This document shows positions 36,469 through 46,550 of a stretch of DNA of 64,000 bases, piece after piece. This DNA is from JALZUE01 sp051251725 (lineage in GTDB: Bacteria; Pseudomonadota; Gammaproteobacteria; Enterobacterales; Alteromonadaceae), in contig JBPOFN010000007.1 in assembly GCA_051251725.1 (NCBI GenBank), positions 1 through 64,000 of the forward strand. The letters run 5' to 3'. The notes under the pieces are model-generated. The model did no database searches. It saw nothing but the letters and a program-made list of their open reading frames with translations, and was not told the DNA's origin. The position numbers and the translations under genes are program-made. Each line of letters begins with the position of its first letter. Within the stretch, counting starts at the first letter, position 1.

Positions 36469-39462
36469 ATGAAGCTACTTCGTCACCTTAGTTGTTTGAT
36501 GTTGATATTCACTATTATTAGTTGTGGTGGTAGTGGGGGAAGTTTAAGCCGGGTTGATACTGGAGGTGAGGGAGGTACAACAGGTACTTTAAAATTAGAA
36601 ATAACCGCAGATACAACGCTGGTTACCCGAAATAATGCCGCACAAATTACGGCGACACTAACCAGCAATGGTGTACCGGTAGAAAATAAAATTATAGATT
36701 TCCAAGCGACAATTGGAACGCTATCAAAAACTACCGCTGTTACGAATGAATTAGGTATCGCAACAACTTCGCTAGTTTCAGGAAGCGATATCGGTAATGG
36801 TATTGTTACTGCTTCTTATGATTCATTAAGCTTGCCCTTTGAAGTCTTACTGCTAGAAGTAAGAGATTTAGCTTTAACAATTTCGGATGCGAATGTATTA
36901 GATAATACTCCAGTTACCATTACAGCTACACTGCTGAATGATGGTGTTCCTTTAACTAATCAATTAATTAATTTTTCATCGACCAAAGGTGCTTTAGAGG
37001 TTGATGCTGTATCAACTGACTCTTCAGGTATTGCTACACTTCGGCTTTCCGCTGGTAGTGATAAAGGTGCAGGTACTATTGTAGCGACATACGACAATAT
37101 TACAGAAACTATCCCGTTTGTTATCCTGGGGAGAAATCTGTCGATAGCGGCCTCTAATACTCAGGTTTCAGCAGCTCAGCCTGCTAATATAACCGTGCAG
37201 CTTTTGAACGGTACTCAACCGATAGCAGGTGAAATTGTTACCTTTTCTACCGATTTAGGAAACCTTTCACCAAGGTTAGGTAAAGTTCTAACCAATAGTT
37301 CTGGTATCGCAGGTATTGTTTTAACCGCTGGTGATGTTAAAGGTGCTGGAACTGTCACGGCAATGCTTTCGGATGATATGGAAGAAACCATAAATTTTGA
37401 ATCGCAAGGAGACGATATTGCGATAACCGGTGATATTAATATTCTTTTAACTTTGGTTGACAGTGATGGTAATCCAACTGAAACGATTTCTTCTTCCAAA
37501 CCCGGTCGTATCATTGCCACTGTTAATGGTATTACCGCTCCTGAAATTGTTACTTTTACGTCTACTTTAGGAGATATCCCTATTGCGACGGCAATCACTA
37601 ATGGTTCAAATCAAGCAACGGTTGATATTGTTGCTGGGAGTGATTTAGGTGCCGGCATTATTACCGCGAAAATCAATAGCGGTGAAACCGGTAATAGTTT
37701 TGTAATTATTGGTGCTACTGATGTTCGTATGGGGAGCGGCTCTCCGTTTCAAGAAAGTGTTGCTGATACCAGTTTAAGTACTATTTCTGCCGGCGGTACA
37801 ACAGTTATTTCAGTTGATATTGTGGATGATGCAGGCAATTTATTTGCTGAACTAGTACAAGTTAATTTTAGCTCAAGTTGTACTAGTGCAGGTACGGCTA
37901 CATTAAGTTCTCCCATTGTTACTTCTAATGGCCAAGCAACAAGTACTTATTTAGCTCAAGGTTGTGTTGGTGACGATACCATTAGCGTTAGTGCGAATGC
38001 AGGTGGGATTAACTTATCAGCTACGGCCACTATAAGTGTTTTACCAGCAAGTGTGGGAAGTATTGAGTTTGAGTCTGCCTTTCCTGGAAATATATCGATA
38101 TTAGGAGCTGGCGCTGTAGGGGGTTCAGAAAGTTCAACGGTTAAGTTTAAAGTTTTAGATACAAATGGTAATCCAGTTAATAATAAAGTGGTTAACTTTG
38201 CTTTAAATACCAATGTGGGTGGTATTTCAATAATACCTACAAGTGCAACCACTAATGCTCAGGGGATTGTGCAAACAGTAATTAATTCAGGGACAGTCGC
38301 TACGTCTGTAAGAGTGCAAGCAACGATTGATGGCAGTTCTCCTGACATTTCATCGCAATCAAGTGTACTTGTTGTCTCAACGGGTATTCCTGACCAAGAT
38401 AGTTTTAGCTTATCTGCAGATATTGCTAATCCAGAAGGTTGGAATCGTGATGGTACCGAGGTTCAAGTTACCGCTCGTTTAGCTGATGCCTTCAATAACC
38501 CAGTACCAGATGGCACTGCTGTGAGTTTCACAACCGAAGGTGGTGCGATAGATCCTTCATGTGTTACCACTAAAGGTGCTTGTACTGTAACTTGGCGTAG
38601 CCAACAACCTCGACCTGAGGGACATGTATTGGGTGATGATAATAATTTACTAGCAGTTCCTGAATTAAGTAATACTATGGGGCAAAAATATGGTGGTCGC
38701 GCAACCATTATTGCAACAGCTATTGGTGAAGAATCCTTTCCTGATCTAAATGGTAATGGACGTTTTGATGAAAGTGAATACACAGCATTTTTAGGAACGA
38801 ACATTAGTGGTGAACCATATGATTTAACGGAAGCGTTTGTTGATCATAATGAAGATGGTTTATACAATCCTGCGCAAGGTGGTGATGTTAATAATAGTGG
38901 GTCTATCGAAGAATTTATGGATTTTGATAATTCAGGTGATTTTACACTTGCAGATACTGAGTATAATGGCGTGTTATGTTCATTAGCTGGAAATCAATAC
39001 TGTTCAACACAAAAATCATTAAATGTTCGTGCGTCTTTAACTTTGATTATGTCGGGAAGTAGTGCATATATTTTGACTACTTCAACATCAGATAGTGTGG
39101 CAGATCCTTATGATCATGATAATGATGTAGGCACACCTGAGATTGCTAATCCAAATAACGATCCGAGTGATAGTACTATTTATATTCAAGGTGAAAGTGC
39201 AGGTTCAGCGAGTATAATTATTGCTGACTTACATAATCAACCTATGCCAGCAGGTACTATTGTATCATTCAGTGCAGGTGTCGGTTCTATTGTTGGTACA
39301 TCAAGCTTTACTTGGCCAAACGATAACCACAATGGCGGTCGTAGTTTTGGTGTTACTGTTAAAGGTGAAAAAGAGCCGAAAGCAGGTAACTTAGTTATTC
39401 AAGTAACCACGCCTAACGGTGGTACAACCATCTATAGCAATATTGGTATTGTGATTCAGTAA
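36469..39462 (+). CDS. Large Ig-like (Big_1) repeat lipoprotein
   Basis: A 997-residue surface or periplasmic lipoprotein. Signal and lipobox ...FTIISC give C19, followed by a glycine/serine-rich tether. Five or more Ig-like domains of about 90-100 residues follow; each ends in a TN-x-GIA-x-x-x-L-x-AG-x-x-x-GAGT-type strand, the invasin/intimin Big_1 pattern. Near residues 757-810 the domain series is broken by Asp/Asn-rich loops (DLNGNGRFDESE, DVNNSGSIEE, DFDNSGDF) that look like calcium-binding EF/dockerin loops. A last Ig domain closes the protein. The ATG at 36469 has GGGAGA upstream. It may be an adhesin or stalk-like envelope protein; no secretion partner is adjacent. Confidence 0.88.
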   Translation: MKLLRHLSCLMLIFTIISCGGSGGSLSRVDTGGEGGTTGTLKLEITADTTLVTRNNAAQITATLTSNGVPVENKIIDFQATIGTLSKTTAVTNELGIATTSLVSGSDIGNGIVTASYDSLSLPFEVLLLEVRDLALTISDANVLDNTPVTITATLLNDGVPLTNQLINFSSTKGALEVDAVSTDSSGIATLRLSAGSDKGAGTIVATYDNITETIPFVILGRNLSIAASNTQVSAAQPANITVQLLNGTQPIAGEIVTFSTDLGNLSPRLGKVLTNSSGIAGIVLTAGDVKGAGTVTAMLSDDMEETINFESQGDDIAITGDINILLTLVDSDGNPTETISSSKPGRIIATVNGITAPEIVTFTSTLGDIPIATAITNGSNQATVDIVAGSDLGAGIITAKINSGETGNSFVIIGATDVRMGSGSPFQESVADTSLSTISAGGTTVISVDIVDDAGNLFAELVQVNFSSSCTSAGTATLSSPIVTSNGQATSTYLAQGCVGDDTISVSANAGGINLSATATISVLPASVGSIEFESAFPGNISILGAGAVGGSESSTVKFKVLDTNGNPVNNKVVNFALNTNVGGISIIPTSATTNAQGIVQTVINSGTVATSVRVQATIDGSSPDISSQSSVLVVSTGIPDQDSFSLSADIANPEGWNRDGTEVQVTARLADAFNNPVPDGTAVSFTTEGGAIDPSCVTTKGACTVTWRSQQPRPEGHVLGDDNNLLAVPELSNTMGQKYGGRATIIATAIGEESFPDLNGNGRFDESEYTAFLGTNISGEPYDLTEAFVDHNEDGLYNPAQGGDVNNSGSIEEFMDFDNSGDFTLADTEYNGVLCSLAGNQYCSTQKSLNVRASLTLIMSGSSAYILTTSTSDSVADPYDHDNDVGTPEIANPNNDPSDSTIYIQGESAGSASIIIADLHNQPMPAGTIVSFSAGVGSIVGTSSFTWPNDNHNGGRSFGVTVKGEKEPKAGNLVIQVTTPNGGTTIYSNIGIVIQ

Positions 39463-39486
39463 TATTTGAAATATAAAGTTAATAAA

Positions 39487-39512
39487 ATACCGCTTAATTG
39501 CGGTATTTTTTT
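39487..39512 (+). terminator. Terminator of the Ig-like lipoprotein gene
   Basis: ATACCGC (39487-39493) pairs with GCGGTAT (39500-39506) around TTAATT, followed by a run of seven T's. Confidence 0.9.
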
Positions 39513-39602
39513 GTCCAAATTAAAATAATTGTTTGATATCGTTTTGCATCGAGCTTAATCTGCGCGTAAAATTCGCCCAACTTATTTCTGTAGACTCTTA
39601 TT

Positions 39603-40847
39603 ATGCCTGTAAACTTACCCGAAATTAGCTCTCAAATATTAACACCTATTAAAGGGGTTCGCCTTGGTTGGGCGAAAGCCAATATAAAAAAAGCTGATCG
39701 TAAAGACTTGTTAGTCATTGAAATAGCCAAAGGTAGTGCAGTTTCTGGCGTATTTACGCAAAACCGATTCTGCGCCGCGCCAGTGACCTTATGTAAACAG
39801 CATTTAGCGTCAGGGCAAGATATTCAAGCGTTAGTGGTAAATACCGGTAATGCTAATGCTGGAACGGGTGAGGTCGGTATGCAAGACGCAATTAAAACTT
39901 GCCAACAGCTCGCCGACATTATGGCGATTCCAGCACAAGCTATTTTACCTTTTTCTACCGGCGTTATTTTAGAGCATTTACCGATGGATAAATTGCTCAA
40001 TGGGTTACCACATGCGGTCAACAATTTAACCGCAGATAACTGGGTTGATGCCGCCTCAGCTATTATGACCACAGATGTAGCACCAAAAGCTTATTCAACC
40101 ACATTCACTGCAGAAAATGGTGAAATAAATATCACAGGTATTTCAAAAGGGGCGGGCATGATCCACCCTAATATGGCGACTATGCTTGGGTTTATTGCCA
40201 CCGACGCAAATATTGCTCAGCCATTATTAAATGATATAACCAAAGAAATAGCGGATCTGTCGTTTAATTCTATTTCAGTTGACGGTGATACTTCAACGAA
40301 TGACTCTTTTATTATTATTGCCACCGGACAAGGTGCTAGCAATCCTATTGTTAATCGTAGTGATAAGGGCTTTGATGAAGTTTTCAACGCTTTAATAGAA
40401 ACAGCTCAGTATCTTGCTAAGGCAATTGTGCGTGACGGTGAAGGTGCCACTAAATTTATTACCGTAAATATTGAAGGTGCTCGTTCAATTGAGGAAGCGA
40501 AAACAATTGGTTTTTCAATTGGTAAAAGTCCATTAGTAAAAACCGCTATGTTTGCTTCTGATCCTAACCTTGGCCGTGTTTTAGCTGCTATTGGTTATGC
40601 TTCTCGCGAATGTGCTTCCTTGGTCGATCTTGATACTAATGTTTTGGAGCTTTATTTTGGTGATATATTAGTTGCGGAAAAAGGTGGGAGAGCGGCATCA
40701 TATCGTGAAGAAATGGGGCAAGCGATCATGAATGAAGCTGAAATTGATCTGACGGTAAAATTATTTCGCGGCGAAGAAAACGCAACAATTTGGACTTGTG
40801 ACTTTAGTTATGATTATGTCCGTATTAACGCTGAATACCGCACCTAA
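39603..40847 (+). CDS. argJ: Bifunctional ornithine acetyltransferase / N-acetylglutamate synthase
   Basis: A 414-residue arginine-pathway enzyme that recycles acetyl from N-acetylornithine to glutamate; many members also use acetyl-CoA. The self-cleavage site is in HPNMATMLGF (cut before the threonine near residue 191, which becomes the nucleophile). Other arg genes are not in the window. It is preceded by 140 bp and followed by a probable hairpin, so it is separate from the flagellar operon. Confidence 0.95.
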   Translation: MPVNLPEISSQILTPIKGVRLGWAKANIKKADRKDLLVIEIAKGSAVSGVFTQNRFCAAPVTLCKQHLASGQDIQALVVNTGNANAGTGEVGMQDAIKTCQQLADIMAIPAQAILPFSTGVILEHLPMDKLLNGLPHAVNNLTADNWVDAASAIMTTDVAPKAYSTTFTAENGEINITGISKGAGMIHPNMATMLGFIATDANIAQPLLNDITKEIADLSFNSISVDGDTSTNDSFIIIATGQGASNPIVNRSDKGFDEVFNALIETAQYLAKAIVRDGEGATKFITVNIEGARSIEEAKTIGFSIGKSPLVKTAMFASDPNLGRVLAAIGYASRECASLVDLDTNVLELYFGDILVAEKGGRAASYREEMGQAIMNEAEIDLTVKLFRGEENATIWTCDFSYDYVRINAEYRT

Positions 40848-40877
40848 TTTATTCTGAACTTGTTTTGCTAAAAACAT

Positions 40878-40910
40878 AGCGTCTTTATTCAAAGGCGCTT
40901 TGTTATCTTA
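40878..40910 (+). terminator. Probable terminator of argJ
   Basis: AGCGTCTTT (40878-40886) pairs with AAAGGCGCT (40891-40899) with one G-U pair and the loop ATTC, then TTGTTATCTT. Confidence 0.6.
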
Positions 40911-41049
40911 ATAGATTGCCCCTTGAGTTATTTTACCTTTATCTAGCCATCTTTATTTACGCTGTTTTTAATTTCACTCCGTCATTTGGCTCCTATCTAA
41001 CCCATTGAGCTAGGGTCAATCAAAACTAACTTATTAGTTTTTCGATACT

Positions 41050-41065
41050 TGGTCTGCAAATTGCT
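41050..41065 (+). promoter_or_regulatory. flhA: Sigma-54 promoter of the flhA operon
   Basis: TGG TCTG CAAA TTGCT gives the invariant GG (41051-41052), ten bases, GC (41063-41064) core of RpoN promoters, with the favoured TTGC at -12. The start would be near 41076, 18 bases before the GTG of flhA. In Vibrio and Pseudomonas the flhA-flhF-flhG group is a sigma-54 class, so the site is in the expected place. Confidence 0.6.
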
Positions 41066-41093
41066 TTTTACGGTAAAGCGTCAATAAATTATC

Positions 41094-43214
41094 GTGGAAA
41101 CGTTAGCCATAATGCAGTTAATTGCCCAATTTAAAAATTTTCATAAGAATAAAAGTTCTTTATTAGCGGGAATTGGCACGCCGATATTAGTAATGGCCGC
41201 ATTAGGCATGGTTATTTTGCCGATGCCGGCTTTTTTACTCGATATTCTTTTTTCTTTCAATATTGCCCTTGCCCTCGTGGTTTTACTGATCACAGTTTAT
41301 ACCTTGAAACCGTTAGATTTTGGTTCATTTCCTGCTGTTTTACTTATTGCTACCATTTTGCGTTTGGCGCTCAATGTCGCCAGTACTCGTGTTGTTTTAC
41401 TTGAGGGGCACGAAGGCCCTGCAGCAGCGGGTAAAGTAATTGAAGCCTTCGGCTCTGTTGTTATTGGTGGTAACTATGCCGTTGGTTTAGTCGTGTTTTT
41501 AATTCTTATCATTATTAACTTTGTGGTAATTACCAAAGGTGCGGGGCGTATATCAGAGGTAACAGCACGTTTCACATTAGATGCGATGCCAGGCAAACAA
41601 ATGGCAATAGACGCCGATTTAAACGCTGGTTTTATCAATCCGGAACAAGCTCGTGAACGTCGTAATGAAGTTACCAGTGAAGCTGATTTTTACGGTTCAA
41701 TGGACGGTGCTAGTAAATTTGTAAAAGGGGACGCTATTGCCGGTATTTTAATTTTATTTATTAATATTGTTGGCGGCTTAATTATTGGCATGGTGCAACA
41801 TGACCTATCTTTTGATAGTGCTGTTGAAATTTATACCCTATTAACTATCGGCGATGGCTTAGTTGCGCAAATTCCAGGCTTATTACTGTCAGTTGGAACC
41901 GCGATTGTCGTAACGCGTCAAAACACTTCACAAGATATGGGCTCTCAGCTCAGTGAACAACTTGGTCAAGAAAAATCGCTATATATTGCCGCCGGTGTGA
42001 TGTTTGTCATGGGTATTATTCCGGGCATGCCGCATCTAGCATTTTTGGTATTCGCATTTTTAACCGGTGGTTTAGCATATTTTGGTACTAAATATAAAAA
42101 GGCAAAAGTACAAGCGTTAGTGGATAAAGAGCAGAATGATAAAGTAGAAAATATCCAACAGGCGGAAGAAGTTAAAGACCTTGATTGGGATGATGTTAAT
42201 CATGTTGATATTATTGGCTTAGAAATAGGTTACCGGTTAATCCCATTAGTCGACAAGTCACAAGGTGGTGAACTGTTAAATCGAATTAAAGGGGTAAGAA
42301 AAAAGCTGTCACAAGAGTTTGGTTTTTTAGTGCCAGCGGTGCATATTCGTGACAATCTAGATTTAGAACCGAACCATTATCAAATTTCATTAATGGGAGT
42401 AACAATTGGTGAAGCTGAAATTCGCCATGATCAAGAGCTCGCTATTAACCCCGGCCAAGTGTTTGGCAAGTTAGAAGGAACCCCAACGAAAGACCCTGCA
42501 TTTGGTTTAGATGCAATCTGGATCAATCAAAGTCAACGTGATCAAGCACAGTCCTTAGGTTATACCGTTGTCGATTCAGCAACGGTATTAGCAACCCATT
42601 TGAGTCAAATATTAACCAACAATGCTGCGCAACTATTAGGCCATGAAGAAGTGCAAAACTTGTTAGATATTTTAGGGAAAACCTATCCGAAGCTCGTTGA
42701 AGGTTTAGTGCCTGATATTTTGACGCTTGGTACGATAGTAAAAGTATTACAAAACTTAATGAACGAAGGGGTTGCTGTACGAGATATGCGAAGCATAGTA
42801 CAAACTCTAGTTGAGTACGGCCCTAGAAGCCAAGATCCTGATGTATTAACGGCTGCAGTACGTATTACCTTGCGTAAGTTTATTGTGCAAGACTTGGTTG
42901 GCGCAGCGAATGAAATCCCTGTCATAACTTTGGCTCCTGAGCTGGAACAAATGTTGCATCAGTCTATGCAAATGGCTGGCGATGATGGCGCAGGCATTGA
43001 ACCAGGTTTAGCTGAACGGCTCCAGAAATCATTAACTGAAGGTGCTCAACAACAAGAAATGGCCGGTGATTCTCCGATATTATTAACATCAGGGATCCTT
43101 AGAACAGTACTTGCCAAGTTTGTTAAATATACTATCCCTGGTTTACGGGTGATTTCTTATCAAGAAGTACCTGATGATAAACAAATTAAAATAGTCAGCG
43201 CCATAGGTCAGTAA
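41094..43214 (+). CDS. flhA: Flagellar export gate protein FlhA
   Basis: A 706-residue core of the flagellar type III export gate. The N-terminal half has about eight membrane helices, the FHIPEP-family signature (STRVVLLEGHEGPAAAGKVI) and conserved charged loops that couple proton flow. The C-terminal half is the cytosolic ring that binds chaperone-substrate complexes. The start is GTG at 41094; an ATG at 41112 is an alternative. It is the first gene of the operon; flhB, which often precedes it, is absent here. Confidence 0.97.
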   Translation: METLAIMQLIAQFKNFHKNKSSLLAGIGTPILVMAALGMVILPMPAFLLDILFSFNIALALVVLLITVYTLKPLDFGSFPAVLLIATILRLALNVASTRVVLLEGHEGPAAAGKVIEAFGSVVIGGNYAVGLVVFLILIIINFVVITKGAGRISEVTARFTLDAMPGKQMAIDADLNAGFINPEQARERRNEVTSEADFYGSMDGASKFVKGDAIAGILILFINIVGGLIIGMVQHDLSFDSAVEIYTLLTIGDGLVAQIPGLLLSVGTAIVVTRQNTSQDMGSQLSEQLGQEKSLYIAAGVMFVMGIIPGMPHLAFLVFAFLTGGLAYFGTKYKKAKVQALVDKEQNDKVENIQQAEEVKDLDWDDVNHVDIIGLEIGYRLIPLVDKSQGGELLNRIKGVRKKLSQEFGFLVPAVHIRDNLDLEPNHYQISLMGVTIGEAEIRHDQELAINPGQVFGKLEGTPTKDPAFGLDAIWINQSQRDQAQSLGYTVVDSATVLATHLSQILTNNAAQLLGHEEVQNLLDILGKTYPKLVEGLVPDILTLGTIVKVLQNLMNEGVAVRDMRSIVQTLVEYGPRSQDPDVLTAAVRITLRKFIVQDLVGAANEIPVITLAPELEQMLHQSMQMAGDDGAGIEPGLAERLQKSLTEGAQQQEMAGDSPILLTSGILRTVLAKFVKYTIPGLRVISYQEVPDDKQIKIVSAIGQ

Positions 43215-43262
43215 CTAATAAATATACGTTAGCTGTAAAACTGTATAAAGAAGGGGTTATCA

Positions 43263-44885
43263 GTGAAAATTAAACGTTTTGTTGCCAAAGATATGCGTAG
43301 TGCACTTGAACAAATTAAAGACGAACTTGGTGCTGACGCTGTTATTATGTCAAATAAAAAAATCCCTGAAGGTGTTGAATTAATGGCTGCGGTAGATAAT
43401 CATCAATCGCAATCTCAACAGCCTGCTCCCGTACAGAATATAATGGCAGCAGCACAGCCTGAAAGTTTAGCTAGCAAAAGCAATGCTGATCGTGGTCTTA
43501 GTCAAGATAGAGTAACGCTACAAAATGTTAATCAATCGGCTAACCCAGATGGTTTTCAGGCCAATGATTCAATTTATTCTCAAATTCAGCAAACGATGGC
43601 TAATGGTCAACCAGCGCCTGCTGATAGCTTAGCTGCGTTATTAAATAGACAAGTGCAAGAGCAGCAAAGCCAGGCTAATAGCCAAATAAATAATCAGCCA
43701 AATCAAACACAATTTACCGCTTCTCAGCCATTATCATCAGCTAGTGCAGGACAAAATATTAACAGCCAATCGGCCCCCGTTGAAATGCCGATTGAAGAAC
43801 AATTTAAAAACTTTACCCAACGACTTGAGTCTGGCGTGAATGCAGACGTGGCCCAGCCTAAGATGGCAGCTCAAACTCAGCAAACGCCAACAAGCCAACA
43901 ATATTCAACGACACAAGCACAAAAAGCACCTGCGTCAGCTTCACAAACTGACTCAGCTGAAATTATTCGTATGCGGGATGAAATGGCCTCCATTCGCCAG
44001 CTTCTAGAGCATCAAGTAGCGGGGTTGATGTGGCAAGATATGGCGCAAAAAAATCCAAATCGTGCTTTACTGGTAAATCGCTTACAAAATATGGGTATAT
44101 CAGAGCAGCTTGCAGATCAGCTTTCTGGTTATATTTCAGCACATGTTAACGAACATGAAGCATGGCAACAAGTAACTGAAATTATTATCGAACAGCTTAA
44201 TACCACTAACAACGATATTATTCGCCATGGTGGGGTTGTTTCTCTTGTTGGTCCTACAGGGGTAGGAAAAACAACAACTATTGCTAAATTAGCCGCGCGC
44301 TTTTCTCATACCCACGGCCCCGACAGCGTTGCTCTTATTTCAACAGATACCTACCGCATTGCCGGTTTTGAACAGTTAACCACTTATGCTCGTATTATCG
44401 GCTGTGAAGCAAGATTAGCTAAAGATCAAAATGAATTAGACGATTTAATTCAGCATTATGCTCATAAAAAACTCGTACTAATTGATACAGCAGGCATGGG
44501 ACAGCGAGATTTAAGATTATCCGAATATTTAAGTACCTTAATTGCTAATGCTCGGGTTAGAATCCGTAACTACCTGGTGTTATCTGCAAATACTCAGCAA
44601 AGAGTGATGCAAGAAAATGTTGATAGATTTAAAAAAATACCATTAGCGGGTTGTATCTATACTAAACTTGATGAAAGCTTAAGTTTTGGTGAAATAATAT
44701 CCACTTCAATTCAAAATGGTCTGCCAATTGGTTATTTAACTGACGGTCAACGTGTACCAGAAGATATTAAGGTTGCAAATGCTGAAAAGTTAGTTAGGCT
44801 TGCAGATAAAATGGCAACTAAATACGCCAAAGAACATGCAACTACGACGAATTTTATGTCAACAACTTCAACGGCATGTGCATAA
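43263..44885 (+). CDS. flhF: Polar flagellum placement GTPase FlhF
   Basis: A 540-residue SRP-type GTPase that marks the pole for flagellar assembly. The N-terminal KIKRFVAKDMRSAL motif is followed by a long Gln/Ala/Ser-rich linker (about residues 60-240). The NG domain carries GPTGVGKTTT near residue 330, DTYRIAGFEQL, DTAGMGQRD and TKLDE. The GTG start has AAGGGG upstream. It acts together with FlhG, encoded next. Confidence 0.97.
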   Translation: MKIKRFVAKDMRSALEQIKDELGADAVIMSNKKIPEGVELMAAVDNHQSQSQQPAPVQNIMAAAQPESLASKSNADRGLSQDRVTLQNVNQSANPDGFQANDSIYSQIQQTMANGQPAPADSLAALLNRQVQEQQSQANSQINNQPNQTQFTASQPLSSASAGQNINSQSAPVEMPIEEQFKNFTQRLESGVNADVAQPKMAAQTQQTPTSQQYSTTQAQKAPASASQTDSAEIIRMRDEMASIRQLLEHQVAGLMWQDMAQKNPNRALLVNRLQNMGISEQLADQLSGYISAHVNEHEAWQQVTEIIIEQLNTTNNDIIRHGGVVSLVGPTGVGKTTTIAKLAARFSHTHGPDSVALISTDTYRIAGFEQLTTYARIIGCEARLAKDQNELDDLIQHYAHKKLVLIDTAGMGQRDLRLSEYLSTLIANARVRIRNYLVLSANTQQRVMQENVDRFKKIPLAGCIYTKLDESLSFGEIISTSIQNGLPIGYLTDGQRVPEDIKVANAEKLVRLADKMATKYAKEHATTTNFMSTTSTACA

Positions 44886-44916
44886 TTTGTAATAATAAGA
44901 ATAAAGAAGTAATTAA

Positions 44917-45759
44917 ATGATCGATCAAGCGAGTGGCTTAAGAAAAATGCATGGGTTACAAAAAGTTAAAGTCATTGCCGTTTCGGGCGGTAAAGGTGGA
45001 GTTGGTAAAACCAATGTTTCTTTAAATATGTCAATCGCTTTAGCTCAAATGGGCAAACGAGTCTTAGTACTTGATGCCGATTTAGGATTAGCTAATGTTG
45101 ATGTAATGCTTGGTTTACGTGTTCAGCGTAATTTATCTCATGTTTTATCCGGTGAGTGTGAACTTGATGATATTATTATTGAAGGGCCAGCAGGCATAAA
45201 AATTATCCCCGCAACTTCTGGCACTCAGTCAATGGTTGACCTAACACCCGCAGAGCACGCAGGTTTAATTCGTGCTTTTAGTGATATGCAAACTGAATTT
45301 GATGTCCTTGTTGTTGATACTGCCGCAGGTATTTCTGATATGGTTTTAAGCTTTTCGCGAGCAGCACAAGATGTGGTTTTAGTGGTTTGTGACGAACCTA
45401 CGTCGATAACTGACTGTTATGCAGTAATGAAGTTATTAAGTCGTGATCATGGCGTTTTTAAATTTAAAGTGGTTGCCAATATGGTACGCAGTGCCAGAGA
45501 GGGGCAGCAACTCTTTGCAAAATTAACCAAGGTAACGGATCGTTTTCTCGACGTTGCGATTGAACTTGTTGGCGTGATCCCGTTTGATGAAAATATTCGT
45601 AAATCGGTACGCAAACAACAAGTTATTGTTGAAGCATTTCCTGATTCTCCAGCAGCTAAAGCGTTCAAAGGTTTAGCTAAAAGAGTGATTGAATGGCCAA
45701 TACCAAACCAACCTTCAGGCCATTTAGAGTTTTTTATTGAACAGTTGCTTGAAAAATAA
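44917..45759 (+). CDS. flhG: MinD-like flagellar number ATPase FlhG
   Basis: A 280-residue ParA/MinD-superfamily ATPase (FleN, YlxH) that limits polar flagella to one by restraining FlhF and the master regulator. It shows the deviant Walker A GGKGGVGKTN at about residues 25-34, DADLGLANVD, and VVDTAAGISD. It starts 31 bases after flhF. Confidence 0.97.
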   Translation: MIDQASGLRKMHGLQKVKVIAVSGGKGGVGKTNVSLNMSIALAQMGKRVLVLDADLGLANVDVMLGLRVQRNLSHVLSGECELDDIIIEGPAGIKIIPATSGTQSMVDLTPAEHAGLIRAFSDMQTEFDVLVVDTAAGISDMVLSFSRAAQDVVLVVCDEPTSITDCYAVMKLLSRDHGVFKFKVVANMVRSAREGQQLFAKLTKVTDRFLDVAIELVGVIPFDENIRKSVRKQQVIVEAFPDSPAAKAFKGLAKRVIEWPIPNQPSGHLEFFIEQLLEK

Positions 45760-45783
45760 TTTAGATATTGCAGCGGAGCTCTT

Positions 45784-46503
45784 GTGGTAAAAGCGAATGC
45801 TTATAGTACTCACATAGATAAATCGAGTTTACTCGAACAGCATACTGTTCTGGTAAAACGTATCGCTTATCATTTATTGGCCAGATTACCCGCCAGTGTT
45901 CAAGTTGATGATTTAATTCAGTCTGGCATGATTGGTCTATTAGAAGCTTCAAATAATTTTGATGCAAGTAAAGGTGCCAGTTTTGAAACCTTTGCAGGTA
46001 TCCGTATTCGCGGCTCAATGCTTGATGAAATAAGGCGTGGTGACTGGACTCCTAGGTCAGTTCATAAAAATAGCCGTATGGTCAGTGAAGCAATTAAAAA
46101 CCTAGAAGCAGAGCTCGGCCGAGATGTTTCTGATATAGAAGTTGCTGAAAAACTTGATATTTCATTAAATGAATACCATCATATTCTAAACGAAGTGAGT
46201 TCAGGTAAAATTATTGGAATAGACGATCTTGGTGTTAATGAAGATGCAATTCATTATGATGACGATGCGATCCAAGATGATCCATATCAAAATATAGAAC
46301 AAGTCGTCTTTAAAAAATCACTTGCAGATTGCATTTCTACTTTACCCGAGCGAGAAGCTTTAGTACTGTCTTTATATTACGACGAAGAATTAAATTTACG
46401 AGAGATTGGACAAGTGCTGGATGTGAGTGAGTCACGAGTAAGCCAAATTCACAGTCAAGCAATGCATAGATTAAAAGCTCGTATGCAAACTTGGCAAAAT
46501 TAA
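45784..46503 (+). CDS. fliA: Flagellar sigma factor FliA (sigma-28)
   Basis: A 239-residue sigma factor for late flagellar genes. Region 2 reads DDLIQSGMIGLLEA...GASFETFAGIRIRGSMLDEIR; region 4 reads LPEREALVLSLYYDEELNLREIGQVLDVSESRVSQIHSQAM (helix-turn-helix). The start is GTG with CGGAGC upstream. It would recognise sites of the TAAA-N15-GCCGATAA type. Confidence 0.97.
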   Translation: MVKANAYSTHIDKSSLLEQHTVLVKRIAYHLLARLPASVQVDDLIQSGMIGLLEASNNFDASKGASFETFAGIRIRGSMLDEIRRGDWTPRSVHKNSRMVSEAIKNLEAELGRDVSDIEVAEKLDISLNEYHHILNEVSSGKIIGIDDLGVNEDAIHYDDDAIQDDPYQNIEQVVFKKSLADCISTLPEREALVLSLYYDEELNLREIGQVLDVSESRVSQIHSQAMHRLKARMQTWQN

Positions 46504-46550
46504 GTAAAATCAAATGATATTAGTTTTAAATAAAATCGCCGGAGGGTGTC

